Below are positions 43,470-51,958 of a stretch of 64,000 bases of DNA, in pieces. The notes under the pieces were generated by a model. It searched no databases. It saw only the letters and a list, made by a program, of their open reading frames with translations, and had not been told where the DNA came from. The stretch is from Clostridia bacterium (GTDB lineage Bacteria > Bacillota > Clostridia > Christensenellales > Borkfalkiaceae). Within the stretch, counting starts at the first letter, position 1. The number at the start of each line of letters is the position of its first letter. The stretch is from contig JAFURH010000066.1 in NCBI GenBank assembly GCA_017471945.1, positions 1-64,000 on the forward strand, written 5' to 3'. The position numbers and the translations under genes are program-made.

Positions 43470-44352
43470 AAGAAAAGTATTTATTTTGGAGCTCAAAAGA
43501 ACGCTATTCCTTCCCGCACTCTTTTTCGGATTTTATCTTTTAATGGAGCTGTTCGATTTTCTCAGCTTTTTCGACCGCTCCGTTTTGACGGGCGGACTGA
43601 TGCGCGGTCTCGATCGGAGAGCGGAAATTTGCCAGTACATATTTTTTGCCTTGCTCGTGCTGTCCTTCGGCTATCGCACGTTTGCCGATCGGAAAACGTA
43701 CGCGCAGGTACGCGTAAATCCCGAATCGTTGTTCGGAATTCGGCTGCTCTTGATTTTCGCTTCTTGCACATTGTATACGACGGTCAGCTTACTTCTCGGC
43801 ACGGCGCGAATGGCGCTCTTTGAGGGCGCGGACTATCTCGCTTATTTGAAATTCGACGGCGTTTGTACGTTCGCAATGCAAGGCAAAAACGCGTGGTATC
43901 TTTTGTTTGGGGCGGCAAACGGTATGTCGGCGGCGATCCTTTATGCCGTGATCGTTTATATCGAAAACGCGCTGTTTTCCAATGCGCATTGGTCGTTAAA
44001 AATCCTGTGGATATTTTTGATGGCGGGAGTGTTTTTGGTTTCCTTTATCGTCGCAAAAAATACGGCGGACGTGTGTTTGTTCGGAGAAAACGAGATGTTC
44101 GTCTATTCTTTACCAATGGACCCGATCACGTATAACGTTTTTTTGCATTATTTGCCTGAAAATAATACGGCGATAGTATCGTATATTACTTGGAGCATCT
44201 CTAACGTCTATTCGCTCGTTTGCGGACTTTTGACGATTGTGTTTTCCTTTTTATCGATAACGGTTTTACCGCATAAATTAAATTCCGATTACGGATATTC
44301 TCGAAAAACCAAACGACAAACGGGAGGAGAAAATAATGAAGAAGATCAATAA
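43456..44352 (+). CDS. Membrane protein, probable permease of the GntR cassette
   Basis: A 298-residue integral membrane protein with about six helices (FLPALFFGFYLLMELFDFL, YIFFALLVLSFGY, FGIRLLLIFASCTLYTTVSLLLG, MSAAILYAVIVYIENALF, LWIFLMAGVFLVSFIVA, ITWSISNVYSLVCGLLTIVF) and a basic C-terminus. No strong family motif is visible, but the position after a YtrA regulator and an ATPase, with overlapping genes, makes it the transporter's membrane subunit. Its end overlaps the large surface protein gene by 17 bases. Confidence 0.75.
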   Translation: MGKIKRKVFILELKRTLFLPALFFGFYLLMELFDFLSFFDRSVLTGGLMRGLDRRAEICQYIFFALLVLSFGYRTFADRKTYAQVRVNPESLFGIRLLLIFASCTLYTTVSLLLGTARMALFEGADYLAYLKFDGVCTFAMQGKNAWYLLFGAANGMSAAILYAVIVYIENALFSNAHWSLKILWIFLMAGVFLVSFIVAKNTADVCLFGENEMFVYSLPMDPITYNVFLHYLPENNTAIVSYITWSISNVYSLVCGLLTIVFSFLSITVLPHKLNSDYGYSRKTKRQTGGENNEEDQ

Positions 44353-46687
44353 AAAACGCAAGATTTTTACAGTTTTATTCTGCTTGATCATTGCCGTTTT
44401 CGGGGGCGTGATCACGGGTGTAAAGCTATTTAAGTCTATGGACTATCAAGGGCACGAGTATTCTTCTGATTATCGCAATATAGACAAAATCGTTTCTATA
44501 AAAATAGGAGAAAGAATTTCTTGGTTAGAAACTCTTGATGAAGACAATAAAATAGAGGCTACAGTTGGGAATAGACAAGGGTATAATCTGGTACACGAGC
44601 AATCCGTTAAGAACGTCGTACGTTTAGATAGCTTAGACGACGAAACGCTGACGGAAAAAACCGATCCTCGCGCCGTATTTATCGACGAGGAAGGATATAT
44701 TTGCGCTACGCAAACGGGCGTATACCAACTGAATTTTAAAATCCGTTCTTTTTATGGGAGTAGGATCGGGAAAAATCATTATTACTATAAAGACGTAGAA
44801 TCTTTCTATTTTATCGTTGCGGTTTATGAAAGCGACGAAAGTAAATATCTGCCTTTTGATAAAGATTTAAATGAAGACGTGAATTTTGATCCGACGGCAA
44901 GCTATATAATCACGGAAAATATGGAAATTTCGGGCGAATTGGCAAAAGCGTTGTGCGAACACGAATTTACGGGTGTTTTGATCAATCCAAAAGACTATAC
45001 GCTTACGCTTAAACAAGGAGCTTACACCCTTCCAAGTCTTTTTGGCGTAAATAGGGGGATTATCGACGGAGTGCGTTTAAAAATCGAAAGGGGTGAAGAA
45101 AAAACCGCTTATTTAGATGACGTCAGTCTGTTTGTAAAGGATAATTACGGAATGATTACAGATTGTTATATACAAGGTACGGTTATGATGGTCCCGAATA
45201 ATTCTGTTTATACTGCCTATGATCCAACGATTACCGCAAATAAGTCAGGAACGATTACTATTTTTCCGTTAACGGGTTTTATGATGAACAATATAGCGGA
45301 TTTAACGATTTATACGGACGGGAGAGTAGACGCCTATGACCGTTCGTTGCGTTATCAGGAAAGCAATGCTAAGTTTTGGATAACGGAAAACAACAAAATT
45401 ATTTACGATTGCTATTATTATACGGATAGAATGCAATGTAGAACGCGTAATATAGACGACAATTCTCACGGGAGTTGGCACGAAGTAGAAGACACGAACA
45501 CCTGTATTCGCAGAGGCGGTAAACCGTATTATTACAACGATTCAAGAAAAATTACTTTGCGTATTCCAAAAAAGAACGGGGAATATAGAGAACAAGAAAT
45601 CACCGTGCACCTTAATTCCGTTATGGAGATAGAAACAGGTTGGTGGAAGATAATTTTAAATCCTTATCAAGAACCGCTTGCACAATATGCGAAAGTAGAA
45701 TATTGGTTGGTCAACGGAGAAAAGTGGGAGTCTTTGAATAACTTCGTGCATACCTCTTATCAGGATTTAACGATAGAACCTTGCGTGAAATATTATATGA
45801 CGGGTGAAGAGTATGTAGATACGGGTTATACGAGGTATTTATCGCAAATTTATAATGCCGACGAAAAGCTTATTATCGGAGAAAATCAATGGCAAATTAA
45901 ATTGGCGTACAACTTTTTCTATAATTTTTTTAATGATCCAAGAAACGTAATTCCGGAAGAAATTGTATTTTCTGCGGACGTGATAGAGCAACATAATGAT
46001 TTTTTCGGGCGGAATTCTTTGCAAGCGTTGGCTGCTTGGATAAAAGAAGGGAACGGGGAACGGAAAATTAGCGGAACGATAATTTTAAAAGATCAAATGC
46101 TCTGTTCCGACGACGGAAAAATCCTTTACTGCTATTTTCCCGACGAAGGACAGACGGAAATCGTTTTACCTTCTCATATCAAAGAGATAAGTCAAGATGC
46201 GTTCGTATTGTGCGACGGCATTAAATCCTTAGACCTTACTCAACTTGAACAAATAGATGAGAATTTTGATTATTACATTTGTAATTCTCAATTCGAAACG
46301 TTAAAAGTAAATTCCGTGTTATTTAGTAGAGGTCAATTGAAGTTACTCGAAAAAAATACTACGATTAAAGAAATCTACGTTATAGGAGATTCCGTTGAAC
46401 TTACGTACAATTCCATTCGGGGCTGTATCGGTTTGGAAAAATTGTATATTCACGCAACGAACGGGGAAGCAACGATTGGAAAGGGAGTGTTTAATATCAA
46501 TTTGTACGAAGAGTTGATAGAGAATGTAGAAGTTTACTTAAACGTTGGAGAACAATGTGTTTGGGAAGGAGCTGTTCCGAGTACTTTAAAAATATACGTG
46601 CCCAACGAGCTCGTTTCTCATTTTAAATCCAAATGGACTGTTCAGGAAAATCAAATCTTCGGATATGATTTCACGGCTTCCGAATAA
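44336..46687 (+). CDS. Large membrane-anchored surface protein with C-terminal BspA-like leucine-rich repeats
   Basis: A 783-residue protein of unknown role. One N-terminal helix (about 9-30, KIFTVLFCLIIAVFGGVITGV) anchors or exports it. The middle (about 180-560) is beta-rich with Ig- or beta-helix-like stretches. The last 170 residues carry BspA/LRR_5-type repeats (IVLPSHIKEISQDAFVLCDGIKSLDL, cut to its core IKEISQDAF), seen in surface proteins that bind hosts or peptides. Base composition is clearly more AT-rich than the flanking genes. It is coupled to the permease (overlap 17 bases), suggesting it works with the transporter, for example as an exported sensor or substrate. Confidence 0.7.
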   Translation: MKKINKKRKIFTVLFCLIIAVFGGVITGVKLFKSMDYQGHEYSSDYRNIDKIVSIKIGERISWLETLDEDNKIEATVGNRQGYNLVHEQSVKNVVRLDSLDDETLTEKTDPRAVFIDEEGYICATQTGVYQLNFKIRSFYGSRIGKNHYYYKDVESFYFIVAVYESDESKYLPFDKDLNEDVNFDPTASYIITENMEISGELAKALCEHEFTGVLINPKDYTLTLKQGAYTLPSLFGVNRGIIDGVRLKIERGEEKTAYLDDVSLFVKDNYGMITDCYIQGTVMMVPNNSVYTAYDPTITANKSGTITIFPLTGFMMNNIADLTIYTDGRVDAYDRSLRYQESNAKFWITENNKIIYDCYYYTDRMQCRTRNIDDNSHGSWHEVEDTNTCIRRGGKPYYYNDSRKITLRIPKKNGEYREQEITVHLNSVMEIETGWWKIILNPYQEPLAQYAKVEYWLVNGEKWESLNNFVHTSYQDLTIEPCVKYYMTGEEYVDTGYTRYLSQIYNADEKLIIGENQWQIKLAYNFFYNFFNDPRNVIPEEIVFSADVIEQHNDFFGRNSLQALAAWIKEGNGERKISGTIILKDQMLCSDDGKILYCYFPDEGQTEIVLPSHIKEISQDAFVLCDGIKSLDLTQLEQIDENFDYYICNSQFETLKVNSVLFSRGQLKLLEKNTTIKEIYVIGDSVELTYNSIRGCIGLEKLYIHATNGEATIGKGVFNINLYEELIENVEVYLNVGEQCVWEGAVPSTLKIYVPNELVSHFKSKWTVQENQIFGYDFTASE

Positions 46688-46723
46688 TCAACCGAAAGCG
46701 GGTGCAAACGCGCCCGCTTTTTC
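46681..46723 (+). repeat. 43-bp direct repeat, right copy (includes terminator)
   Basis: Identical to 42237-42279. Here the repeat supplies the last codon and stop of the surface protein plus its terminator hairpin (46695-46722). Confidence 0.9.
46695..46722 (+). terminator. Terminator of the GntR-ABC cassette
   Basis: Same AAAGCGGG/CCCGCTTT hairpin and T run as after the rubrerythrin gene. Confidence 0.85.
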
Positions 46724-46769
46724 CGTGCAATAAAATTTTTACTTTTGCGAACAAATGTTTGCAAAACGC

Positions 46770-46798
46770 TTGCTTTTTCCAAAAAAAGGTGATACAAT
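46770..46798 (+). promoter_or_regulatory. Promoter giving an almost leaderless helicase mRNA
   Basis: TTGCTT (46770-46775), 17 bp, TACAAT (46793-46798). The expected start, near G46805, leaves about three bases before the ATG at 46808, and the GGTGA upstream of the -10 cannot serve as ribosome binding site. Confidence 0.6.
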
Positions 46799-46807
46799 AA
46801 AAAAGCT

Positions 46808-48061
46808 ATGGAAATCAAACTTACCCGCGACCAGCAAAACGCAATAACGCTCATATCGGAATGGTTCTTAAACACCGACGATCAGGTGTTCGTGCTTGCG
46901 GGCTACGCGGGCACGGGCAAAACCTTTTTGATCGATTATCTCGTAAAAGAAGTTTTGTATTTAAAGGCGGGCGAAGAAGTCGTGTTCACTTCTCCGACGG
47001 GCAAAGCCGCCGTCAATATTATTCAAAAAGGCACGCTGGCGGGCACGGTTCACGGGCTTATTTATATTCGAAACGAAGACGATTTCGACGTAGACGAAAA
47101 CGGCGAGATCATAGAGAGCCGAAAACTGAGCTTTTATAAGCGGGAAAAGATCGACGAGCGGATTCGCTTGATCATTGTGGACGAAGCGTCTATGATCAAC
47201 GAAGAGGTGTTGCGCGATTTATTGAGCTTCGGCGTAAAATGCCTTTTCACGGGCGATAACGCGCAACTCCCGCCCGTCAACGGCGTATGCAAGCTGCTAA
47301 AAAATCCTCACTACGAACTCAAAGAGATCGTACGGCAGGAAAGCGATAATCCGATCGTCCGCTTAGCTACGATGGCGCGCAAAGGGGAACGAATCCCGTT
47401 CGGGAATTACGGCGACGCGGTGTGCGTGATGCCGCGCGGCGGGTTGTCCCCCTCAGAGCGCAAACGGATATTTTTAAAAGCCGATCAGATCATTTGCGGC
47501 CGCAACGCCACGCGAAATTCCTTAAATAAGGAGATCCGCGAATATAAGGGATTGGGCGAGGACGAGCCTCTCCCCACGGAAGGCGAAAAAATTATTTGTA
47601 CCTTGAACGACTGGGAAAAGCCGCTTGATAAAGACGGGCGATTTCACCTCGTGAACGGGGTGATCGGGAAGGCGTACGATACGATCGAACAACTCGACGA
47701 GCTGGCGACTCTTGAATTTCAGCCAGATTTTTTAAAAGAACGCGTTCGCGTGCCGTTCGATACGGGGATATTCACGAAAAAGGAATACGCGCATTATTAC
47801 GGCGACAAAGCGGTGACGTTCGTTGACGGAACGGTTGCGCACGAGAACAACTTTGCGCTTTTGCATAGATTGAAAGCGGTTGCGGAAGAGCCGATCGCCC
47901 GCTTCGAGTTTGCCTATGCGATCACTTGTCATAAAGCGCAGGGCTCGGAGTTTGATTTCGTGGTCGTGTTCGACGAGTCGTGGGCGTTTGGAGAAGATCG
48001 CGACCGTTGGTTATATACGGCGATCACCCGCGCCAAGCAAAAGCTTTTGATTTTGCGCTGA
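46808..48061 (+). CDS. RecD/PIF1-like ATP-dependent DNA helicase
   Basis: A 417-residue superfamily 1 helicase. Motif I AGYAGTGKTFLID, motif Ia TSPTGKAAVN, motif II IIVDEASMINEE, motif III FTGDNAQLPPV, then AITCHKAQGSEFDFVVV and a final YTAITRAKQKLLIL (motifs V-VI of the UvrD_C_2 type). This is the compact Dda/RecD2-like form found in phages and many Clostridia, likely acting on replication or repair intermediates in the 5'-3' direction. It lacks RecD2's N-terminal domain. The start at 46808 is fixed by the nearby promoter. Confidence 0.9.
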   Translation: MEIKLTRDQQNAITLISEWFLNTDDQVFVLAGYAGTGKTFLIDYLVKEVLYLKAGEEVVFTSPTGKAAVNIIQKGTLAGTVHGLIYIRNEDDFDVDENGEIIESRKLSFYKREKIDERIRLIIVDEASMINEEVLRDLLSFGVKCLFTGDNAQLPPVNGVCKLLKNPHYELKEIVRQESDNPIVRLATMARKGERIPFGNYGDAVCVMPRGGLSPSERKRIFLKADQIICGRNATRNSLNKEIREYKGLGEDEPLPTEGEKIICTLNDWEKPLDKDGRFHLVNGVIGKAYDTIEQLDELATLEFQPDFLKERVRVPFDTGIFTKKEYAHYYGDKAVTFVDGTVAHENNFALLHRLKAVAEEPIARFEFAYAITCHKAQGSEFDFVVVFDESWAFGEDRDRWLYTAITRAKQKLLILR

Positions 48062-48074
48062 AAAGCGAAAACGC

Positions 48075-48104
48075 TTGACGAGATTAATTCTCTTTTGGTA
48101 TAAT
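48075..48104 (+). promoter_or_regulatory. Promoter of the ttcA-like gene
   Basis: TTGACG (48075-48080), 18 bp, TATAAT (48099-48104), with AAAGGA before the start at 48137. Confidence 0.75.
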
Positions 48105-48136
48105 GATCGTAGAATTTTTCAAAGGACGATAAAAAA

Positions 48137-48985
48137 ATGGCGAAAGAGCTTTCAAGGTGTCAACAAATCGAGCGGTCGATCATCACGACCTATCGCAAAG
48201 AGCTTTGGTCGCCGTTTATCCTCGCGGTGAAAAAATACCGCCTGATCGAAGCGGGCGACAAAATCGCCGTCTGCATTTCTGGCGGAAAGGACAGTATCGT
48301 TCTCGCCAAGCTTATGCAAGAACTCCAACGTCATAGCGAAGCGCCGTTCGAGCTCGTGTTTTTGGTAATGGACCCCGGCTATAACGCCGAAAATCGGCGC
48401 AAGATCGAAGAAAACGCCGACCTTTTAAATATCCCGATTAACGTATTTGAAAGCGATATTTTCGCCGCCGCGGAAAGCGCGGCAAGCGAAGCCCCGTGTT
48501 ATCTTTGCGCGAGAATGAGAAGGGGGCATTTGTACGCGAAGGCGAAAGAGCTCGGTTGCAATAAGATCGCGCTCGGGCATCATAAAAGCGACGTGATCGA
48601 AACTACCTTAATGGGAATGCTCTACGGCGGGCAGATACAAGGAATGTTGCCTCGTATTAAAAGCACGAATTTCGAGGGTATGGAGCTTATCCGCCCTTTG
48701 TATTGCGTTCTTGAACAAGATATTATCCGTTGGAGAGAGTTCAACGGGCTTGAATTTATCGCCTGTGCGTGTAAATTCACGGAAGGGATCGCGGCGAAGA
48801 ACGGGGAACTGTTTTCCGCTCGGCAAAGAGTGAAAGAGCTGATCGCGGAATTGAAAAAAGAAAACGCAAATATCGAAAACAACATTTTTCAAAGTATTCA
48901 CAACGTGCAGCTTGACACGCTCGCGGAATATAAAAAGGACGGGAAAAAGTATTCCTTCCTCGAGAAATTCTCCGAAAAAAGATAA
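48137..48985 (+). CDS. TtcA-like tRNA thiolation ATP-pyrophosphatase
   Basis: A 282-residue enzyme of the TtcA/TtuA group, which activates a tRNA base with ATP and inserts sulfur. The PP-loop is CISGGKDSIVLAKLM, the paired cysteines are in APCYLCARMRRGHLY, and LGHHKSDVIETTLMGMLYGG and the late FIACACKF supply other conserved parts, including the third Cys of an iron-sulfur site. The modified base (2-thiocytidine 32 in TtcA) is not proven here. It lies alone ahead of the sporulation genes. Confidence 0.85.
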   Translation: MAKELSRCQQIERSIITTYRKELWSPFILAVKKYRLIEAGDKIAVCISGGKDSIVLAKLMQELQRHSEAPFELVFLVMDPGYNAENRRKIEENADLLNIPINVFESDIFAAAESAASEAPCYLCARMRRGHLYAKAKELGCNKIALGHHKSDVIETTLMGMLYGGQIQGMLPRIKSTNFEGMELIRPLYCVLEQDIIRWREFNGLEFIACACKFTEGIAAKNGELFSARQRVKELIAELKKENANIENNIFQSIHNVQLDTLAEYKKDGKKYSFLEKFSEKR

Positions 48986-49024
48986 AACCGTCATTTTTTT
49001 TCGAGTCGTCGCATAAGGTAAGGT

Positions 49025-49282
49025 ATGCAAGAAACAACGACGACTCATTCGGTAACGCTCGAACAACGGAAAAATATAGCGGTCAGCGGCGTGGAAAGCG
49101 TGATCGCGTTCTCGGAAAGCAAGATCACTTTGGCTCTGATCGGCGGCGAAAAAATGCATTGTAGCGGTGCGGAGCTTAAAATTACGGGCTTTTCCAAAAC
49201 AAACGGAACGTTCACGGCAAGCGGGAAAATTTTTGGCGTATCTTACGGCGGCAAGGGCTTTGCTTCCAAGATCTTCAAGTGA
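49025..49282 (+). CDS. yabP: YabP sporulation protein
   Basis: An 85-residue protein of the YabP/YqfC family, needed for spore coat or cortex assembly in the mother cell. The pattern LEQRKNIAVSGVESVIAFSESKITL, then GAELKITGFSKTNGTFTASGKIFGVSYGG is typical of YabP (shown here in short pieces). It is followed four bases later by yabQ and then divIC, the same order as in Bacillus subtilis. This pair is found only in endospore formers, so it is strong evidence for the lifestyle. The start follows AAGGTAAGGT. Confidence 0.88.
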   Translation: MQETTTTHSVTLEQRKNIAVSGVESVIAFSESKITLALIGGEKMHCSGAELKITGFSKTNGTFTASGKIFGVSYGGKGFASKIFK

Positions 49283-49285
49283 CGA

Positions 49286-49798
49286 ATGAACGCAGGAAAT
49301 CAACTGCTTTTGTTCCTCGTCTGTATTCCGATCGGGTTTGCGGGCGGCGTGCTTTACGAAATATTTTCCCTGCTACGATACGTTTTCGGTTGTAAGGTCG
49401 GGAAATTTTCCGTTTTGACCGTTACGTTTGATATTTTGTTTTTCGCGTTGTTTGCAATATTCGGCGTTTTGGTCGGAACGGCGCTGGGGTTTCCCGATTT
49501 TCGGTTCTTTATGGCGCTCGGATATGCTATCGGACTTATTTTATATTTAAAAAGTATCCACAGAATACTTGATTTTTTCGAAAAAAAGTGCTATAATACT
49601 ATAAAGAAAGCTGTAACTAGACGAAAAACAGCCAAAAAAATCCGAAAAGACCCAAAGAAACATAGGCGGGTAAAGGTCAATGACAGAAGAAAAATTAAGA
49701 AAAGTGATAACGGCAGCGGTAGTCGCGGCAACGGTGTTGCTCGTGTTGCTTCTCGTCGTGATCATTTATCAGATCGTCACTATCAGCGTGCTCGATAG
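49286..49798 (+). CDS. yabQ: YabQ spore cortex biosynthesis membrane protein
   Basis: A 170-residue protein. About four membrane helices fill the first 95 residues (LLLFLVCIPIGFAGGVLYEIFSLLRY, LTVTFDILFFALFAIFGVLVG, FFMALGYAIGLILYLKSI), the classical YabQ core, which is required for cortex synthesis in spores. The rest is a strongly basic tail (TRRKTAKKIRKDPKKHRRVK). The last 119 bases overlap the divIC gene in another frame, so the final 40 residues are probably the by-product of that overlap; some YabQ proteins end much earlier. Confidence 0.85.
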   Translation: MNAGNQLLLFLVCIPIGFAGGVLYEIFSLLRYVFGCKVGKFSVLTVTFDILFFALFAIFGVLVGTALGFPDFRFFMALGYAIGLILYLKSIHRILDFFEKKCYNTIKKAVTRRKTAKKIRKDPKKHRRVKVNDRRKIKKSDNGSGSRGNGVARVASRRDHLSDRHYQRAR

Positions 49799-49946
49799 TC
49801 GCGAGGAAAAATTGGAAAAAGAAAACAAACAGTTGCAACAGGTGATAGACCAAAACGAGCAAGACGCCGCGTATTACGAATCGGTGTTAGGGCAGGAATG
49901 GCTCGCGTTCAAAGAAGGGTTTATCAAGGATCAAGGGAATAAATAA
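49680..49946 (+). CDS. divIC: DivIC/FtsB-family cell-division protein
   Basis: An 88-residue bitopic protein: short cytosolic head, one membrane helix (about 10-35, AAVVAATVLLVLLLVVIIYQIV), then a coiled coil (SREEKLEKENKQLQQVIDQNEQDAAYYES) and a short tail. This is the septum-formation-initiator layout and the position after yabQ is conserved. It would join FtsL and DivIB at the septum. ATG 49680 follows AAAGGTCA and lies inside yabQ. Confidence 0.88.
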   Translation: MTEEKLRKVITAAVVAATVLLVLLLVVIIYQIVTISVLDSREEKLEKENKQLQQVIDQNEQDAAYYESVLGQEWLAFKEGFIKDQGNK

Positions 49947-50813
49947 ATGAATAAGTTTGCCGTAATCGATATCGGCTCGAATTCCGTTCGTCTTATGTTC
50001 GTGGCGAACGGAAAAATTTTATATAAAACGCTTGAAACCACGCGCCTCGGCGAAGGTCTCTCGATTGCGCCTGTTTTGAACAGCCAAACGATCGAACGCT
50101 CCGCGCTCGCCGTGAAAGGCTTTTATGAAAAAGCGAAAAACGAAGGGGCGGAAAAGATATTCGCGTTTGCTACCGCCGCGGTACGTACCGCAAAAAACGG
50201 CTCGAACTTCACCGCCCGCGTGAAAGAGCTTTGCGGCGTGGAAGTGGAGATCGTATCGGGCGAAGCGGAGGCGGAGCTTGGAATTTTGGGCGCGCTGGGG
50301 GAAAAAGACGGCGGCATTATCGATATAGGCGGCGCAAGTACGGAAATTATTTTTCGGACAAGCGGAAAAATCGTTTATAGAAAAAGCGTAGATGTCGGCG
50401 TGGTGCGATTGAAAGAGCTTTGCGGAAGAGATAAAATACGCCTTGAAGCTGCGGGCAAAAACGCCGCGTATGAATTCGGAAAAATACCAAACGGGCATAC
50501 CGTGTACGCGATCGGCGGTACGGCAACCACGCTTGCGGCGGTGTATTTGGGGCTGGAAGTTTACGCTCCTACAAAAATCACGGGCACGGAAATTTCCCTG
50601 CTTGAAATCAAGAAACTTACCGAGCGATTTTTCGCGCTTTCGGTGGAGGAGATCGAAAAAATCCCCTGCGTGCCCGAAAAGCGCGCGGACGTCATTACGG
50701 GCGGCGTAGCTCTTTTAAGTACGCTTATGCAAGAGCTGGGTATTGATAAAATTATCGTAAGCGACAGCGATAACCTGGAAGGCTACGCGAAAAAATGCGG
50801 GTTAATGGAGTGA
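49947..50813 (+). CDS. Ppx/GppA-family phosphatase, short form
   Basis: A 288-residue enzyme of the exopolyphosphatase/pppGpp phosphatase family. The ASKHA-type phosphate loops are present: AVIDIGSNSVRLMFV, FATAAVRTAKNG, VEIVSGEAEAELG and IIDIGGASTEIIF. It is the short single-lobe-pair form, without the C-terminal domains of E. coli Ppx (about 500 residues). It starts immediately after the divIC stop and is co-transcribed with the sporulation and division genes, as often in Clostridia. Confidence 0.9.
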   Translation: MNKFAVIDIGSNSVRLMFVANGKILYKTLETTRLGEGLSIAPVLNSQTIERSALAVKGFYEKAKNEGAEKIFAFATAAVRTAKNGSNFTARVKELCGVEVEIVSGEAEAELGILGALGEKDGGIIDIGGASTEIIFRTSGKIVYRKSVDVGVVRLKELCGRDKIRLEAAGKNAAYEFGKIPNGHTVYAIGGTATTLAAVYLGLEVYAPTKITGTEISLLEIKKLTERFFALSVEEIEKIPCVPEKRADVITGGVALLSTLMQELGIDKIIVSDSDNLEGYAKKCGLME

Positions 50814-50815
50814 AA

Positions 50816-51892
50816 ATGAAAAGAGTCGGAACGAAAATTTACGCGATCTTCGCGCTGCTATTGCTCGTTGTTGGCGAGCTTACCGTCTTTTGTTTTGCTT
50901 GGCAAAGCGTAGGGCGGGTATTTTCCGCGCTCGCGGGTTTTTTATTTGCGCTTATTTTTGCGCCGACCGTACACGAGCTCGGGCATTTATCGTTCGCAAA
51001 AGCAAAGAAAATGCGTTTGCGCTATATAAAATTTTTCTGTTTTGGCGTGTTGGTACAAAACGGAAAAAAGCGTTTCCGCTTCGAAAACCCGTTTGCCCCC
51101 GAGCAAACGCAAGTTCTTCCTTCTTGCGGCGGAAATATGAAAAAACGCGCCGCGGCGTACGCGATCGGCGGACTCGTGTTTGGCGGCGTATTTCTCGCGT
51201 TGCTTTTAACGGTGTTTTTCGTTTGTTTATCGTTGAGCGTAACCAGCTATTTCCTGCTCGGCGCGATTCCTTATTCGGCGTACTTATTTCTTTTAAATTT
51301 ACCTCCGTTTGAATATCCTTCGGGAAAAACGGATACGCTCGTGTATCAAGGTATTCGCCGCGATCGCGACGAGGAAAAAGTTCTGCTTGCCTGTATGGAG
51401 ATCCAAGGCGGCTTAGCCGAAGGGAAAAGCTATTCCGAACTCGACGAAAAATTTTATTTTGATCTTCCGCAACTCGCAGAGAACGTACCCGTGTACGCGA
51501 TGAACCTGTTCTTTCGCTATTATTATCACCTTGAAAAAGGAGAACTTGACCGCGCGGGCGACGCGCTCAACCGCCTTGCAAGTTCGGCGGATTATCTGTC
51601 GCTTGAAGAGGAAGAAACGCTTGCGATCGAGCTATTGTATATGAATAGTCTTTTCGGGAATAAAGAAGAAGCGGACAAGTGCGGAAATCTTTGTCGGGAA
51701 GCGTTACAGGAAGAAAAAATCAACGCCAAGCGCGCGCTTGCCGCGTATTCGCTTGCTTTCGGCGAGAAAGAAAAAGCCGAAATCCTGCTCGGGCAAGCTG
51801 AGGCTCTTTTACCTTCGGTAGAGATCGTCGGCGAGCGGAAAAGCGAGGAGATTTTCTTGGAAAAACTGAAAACTCGCGTAAAACGGGTATAA
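50816..51892 (+). CDS. M50-like membrane metalloprotease with TPR-like tail
   Basis: A 358-residue membrane protein. HELGH (His53, Glu54, His57) lies in the second helix region FAPTVHELGHLSFAKAKK, the zinc motif of site-2 proteases. After further helices (AAYAIGGLVFGGVFLALLLTV, FLLGAIPYSAYLFLLNLPPFEYPSGKTD) the NLPPFEYPSGKTD stretch takes the place of the NPxPxxxLDG motif that supplies the third ligand, with Asp at the end. The last 165 residues are cytosolic, helical and TPR-like. Start 50816 follows GGAG two bases after the Ppx stop. In this context it could process a regulator in sporulation, like SpoIVFB, but it has no close resemblance to it. Confidence 0.7.
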   Translation: MKRVGTKIYAIFALLLLVVGELTVFCFAWQSVGRVFSALAGFLFALIFAPTVHELGHLSFAKAKKMRLRYIKFFCFGVLVQNGKKRFRFENPFAPEQTQVLPSCGGNMKKRAAAYAIGGLVFGGVFLALLLTVFFVCLSLSVTSYFLLGAIPYSAYLFLLNLPPFEYPSGKTDTLVYQGIRRDRDEEKVLLACMEIQGGLAEGKSYSELDEKFYFDLPQLAENVPVYAMNLFFRYYYHLEKGELDRAGDALNRLASSADYLSLEEEETLAIELLYMNSLFGNKEEADKCGNLCREALQEEKINAKRALAAYSLAFGEKEKAEILLGQAEALLPSVEIVGERKSEEIFLEKLKTRVKRV

Positions 51893-51958
51893 AAGATAAT
51901 ATAAAGGGAAAAAATCACTAAAAAATAACCGCCTTTGCGGCGGGGGTAAGGTATCGAT

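Noticed and set aside
49010..49020. CATAAGGTA upstream of yabP as a sporulation sigma -10 box
   Set aside because: It is the ribosome binding site; a start there would lie past the start codon, and no -35 is at the right distance.
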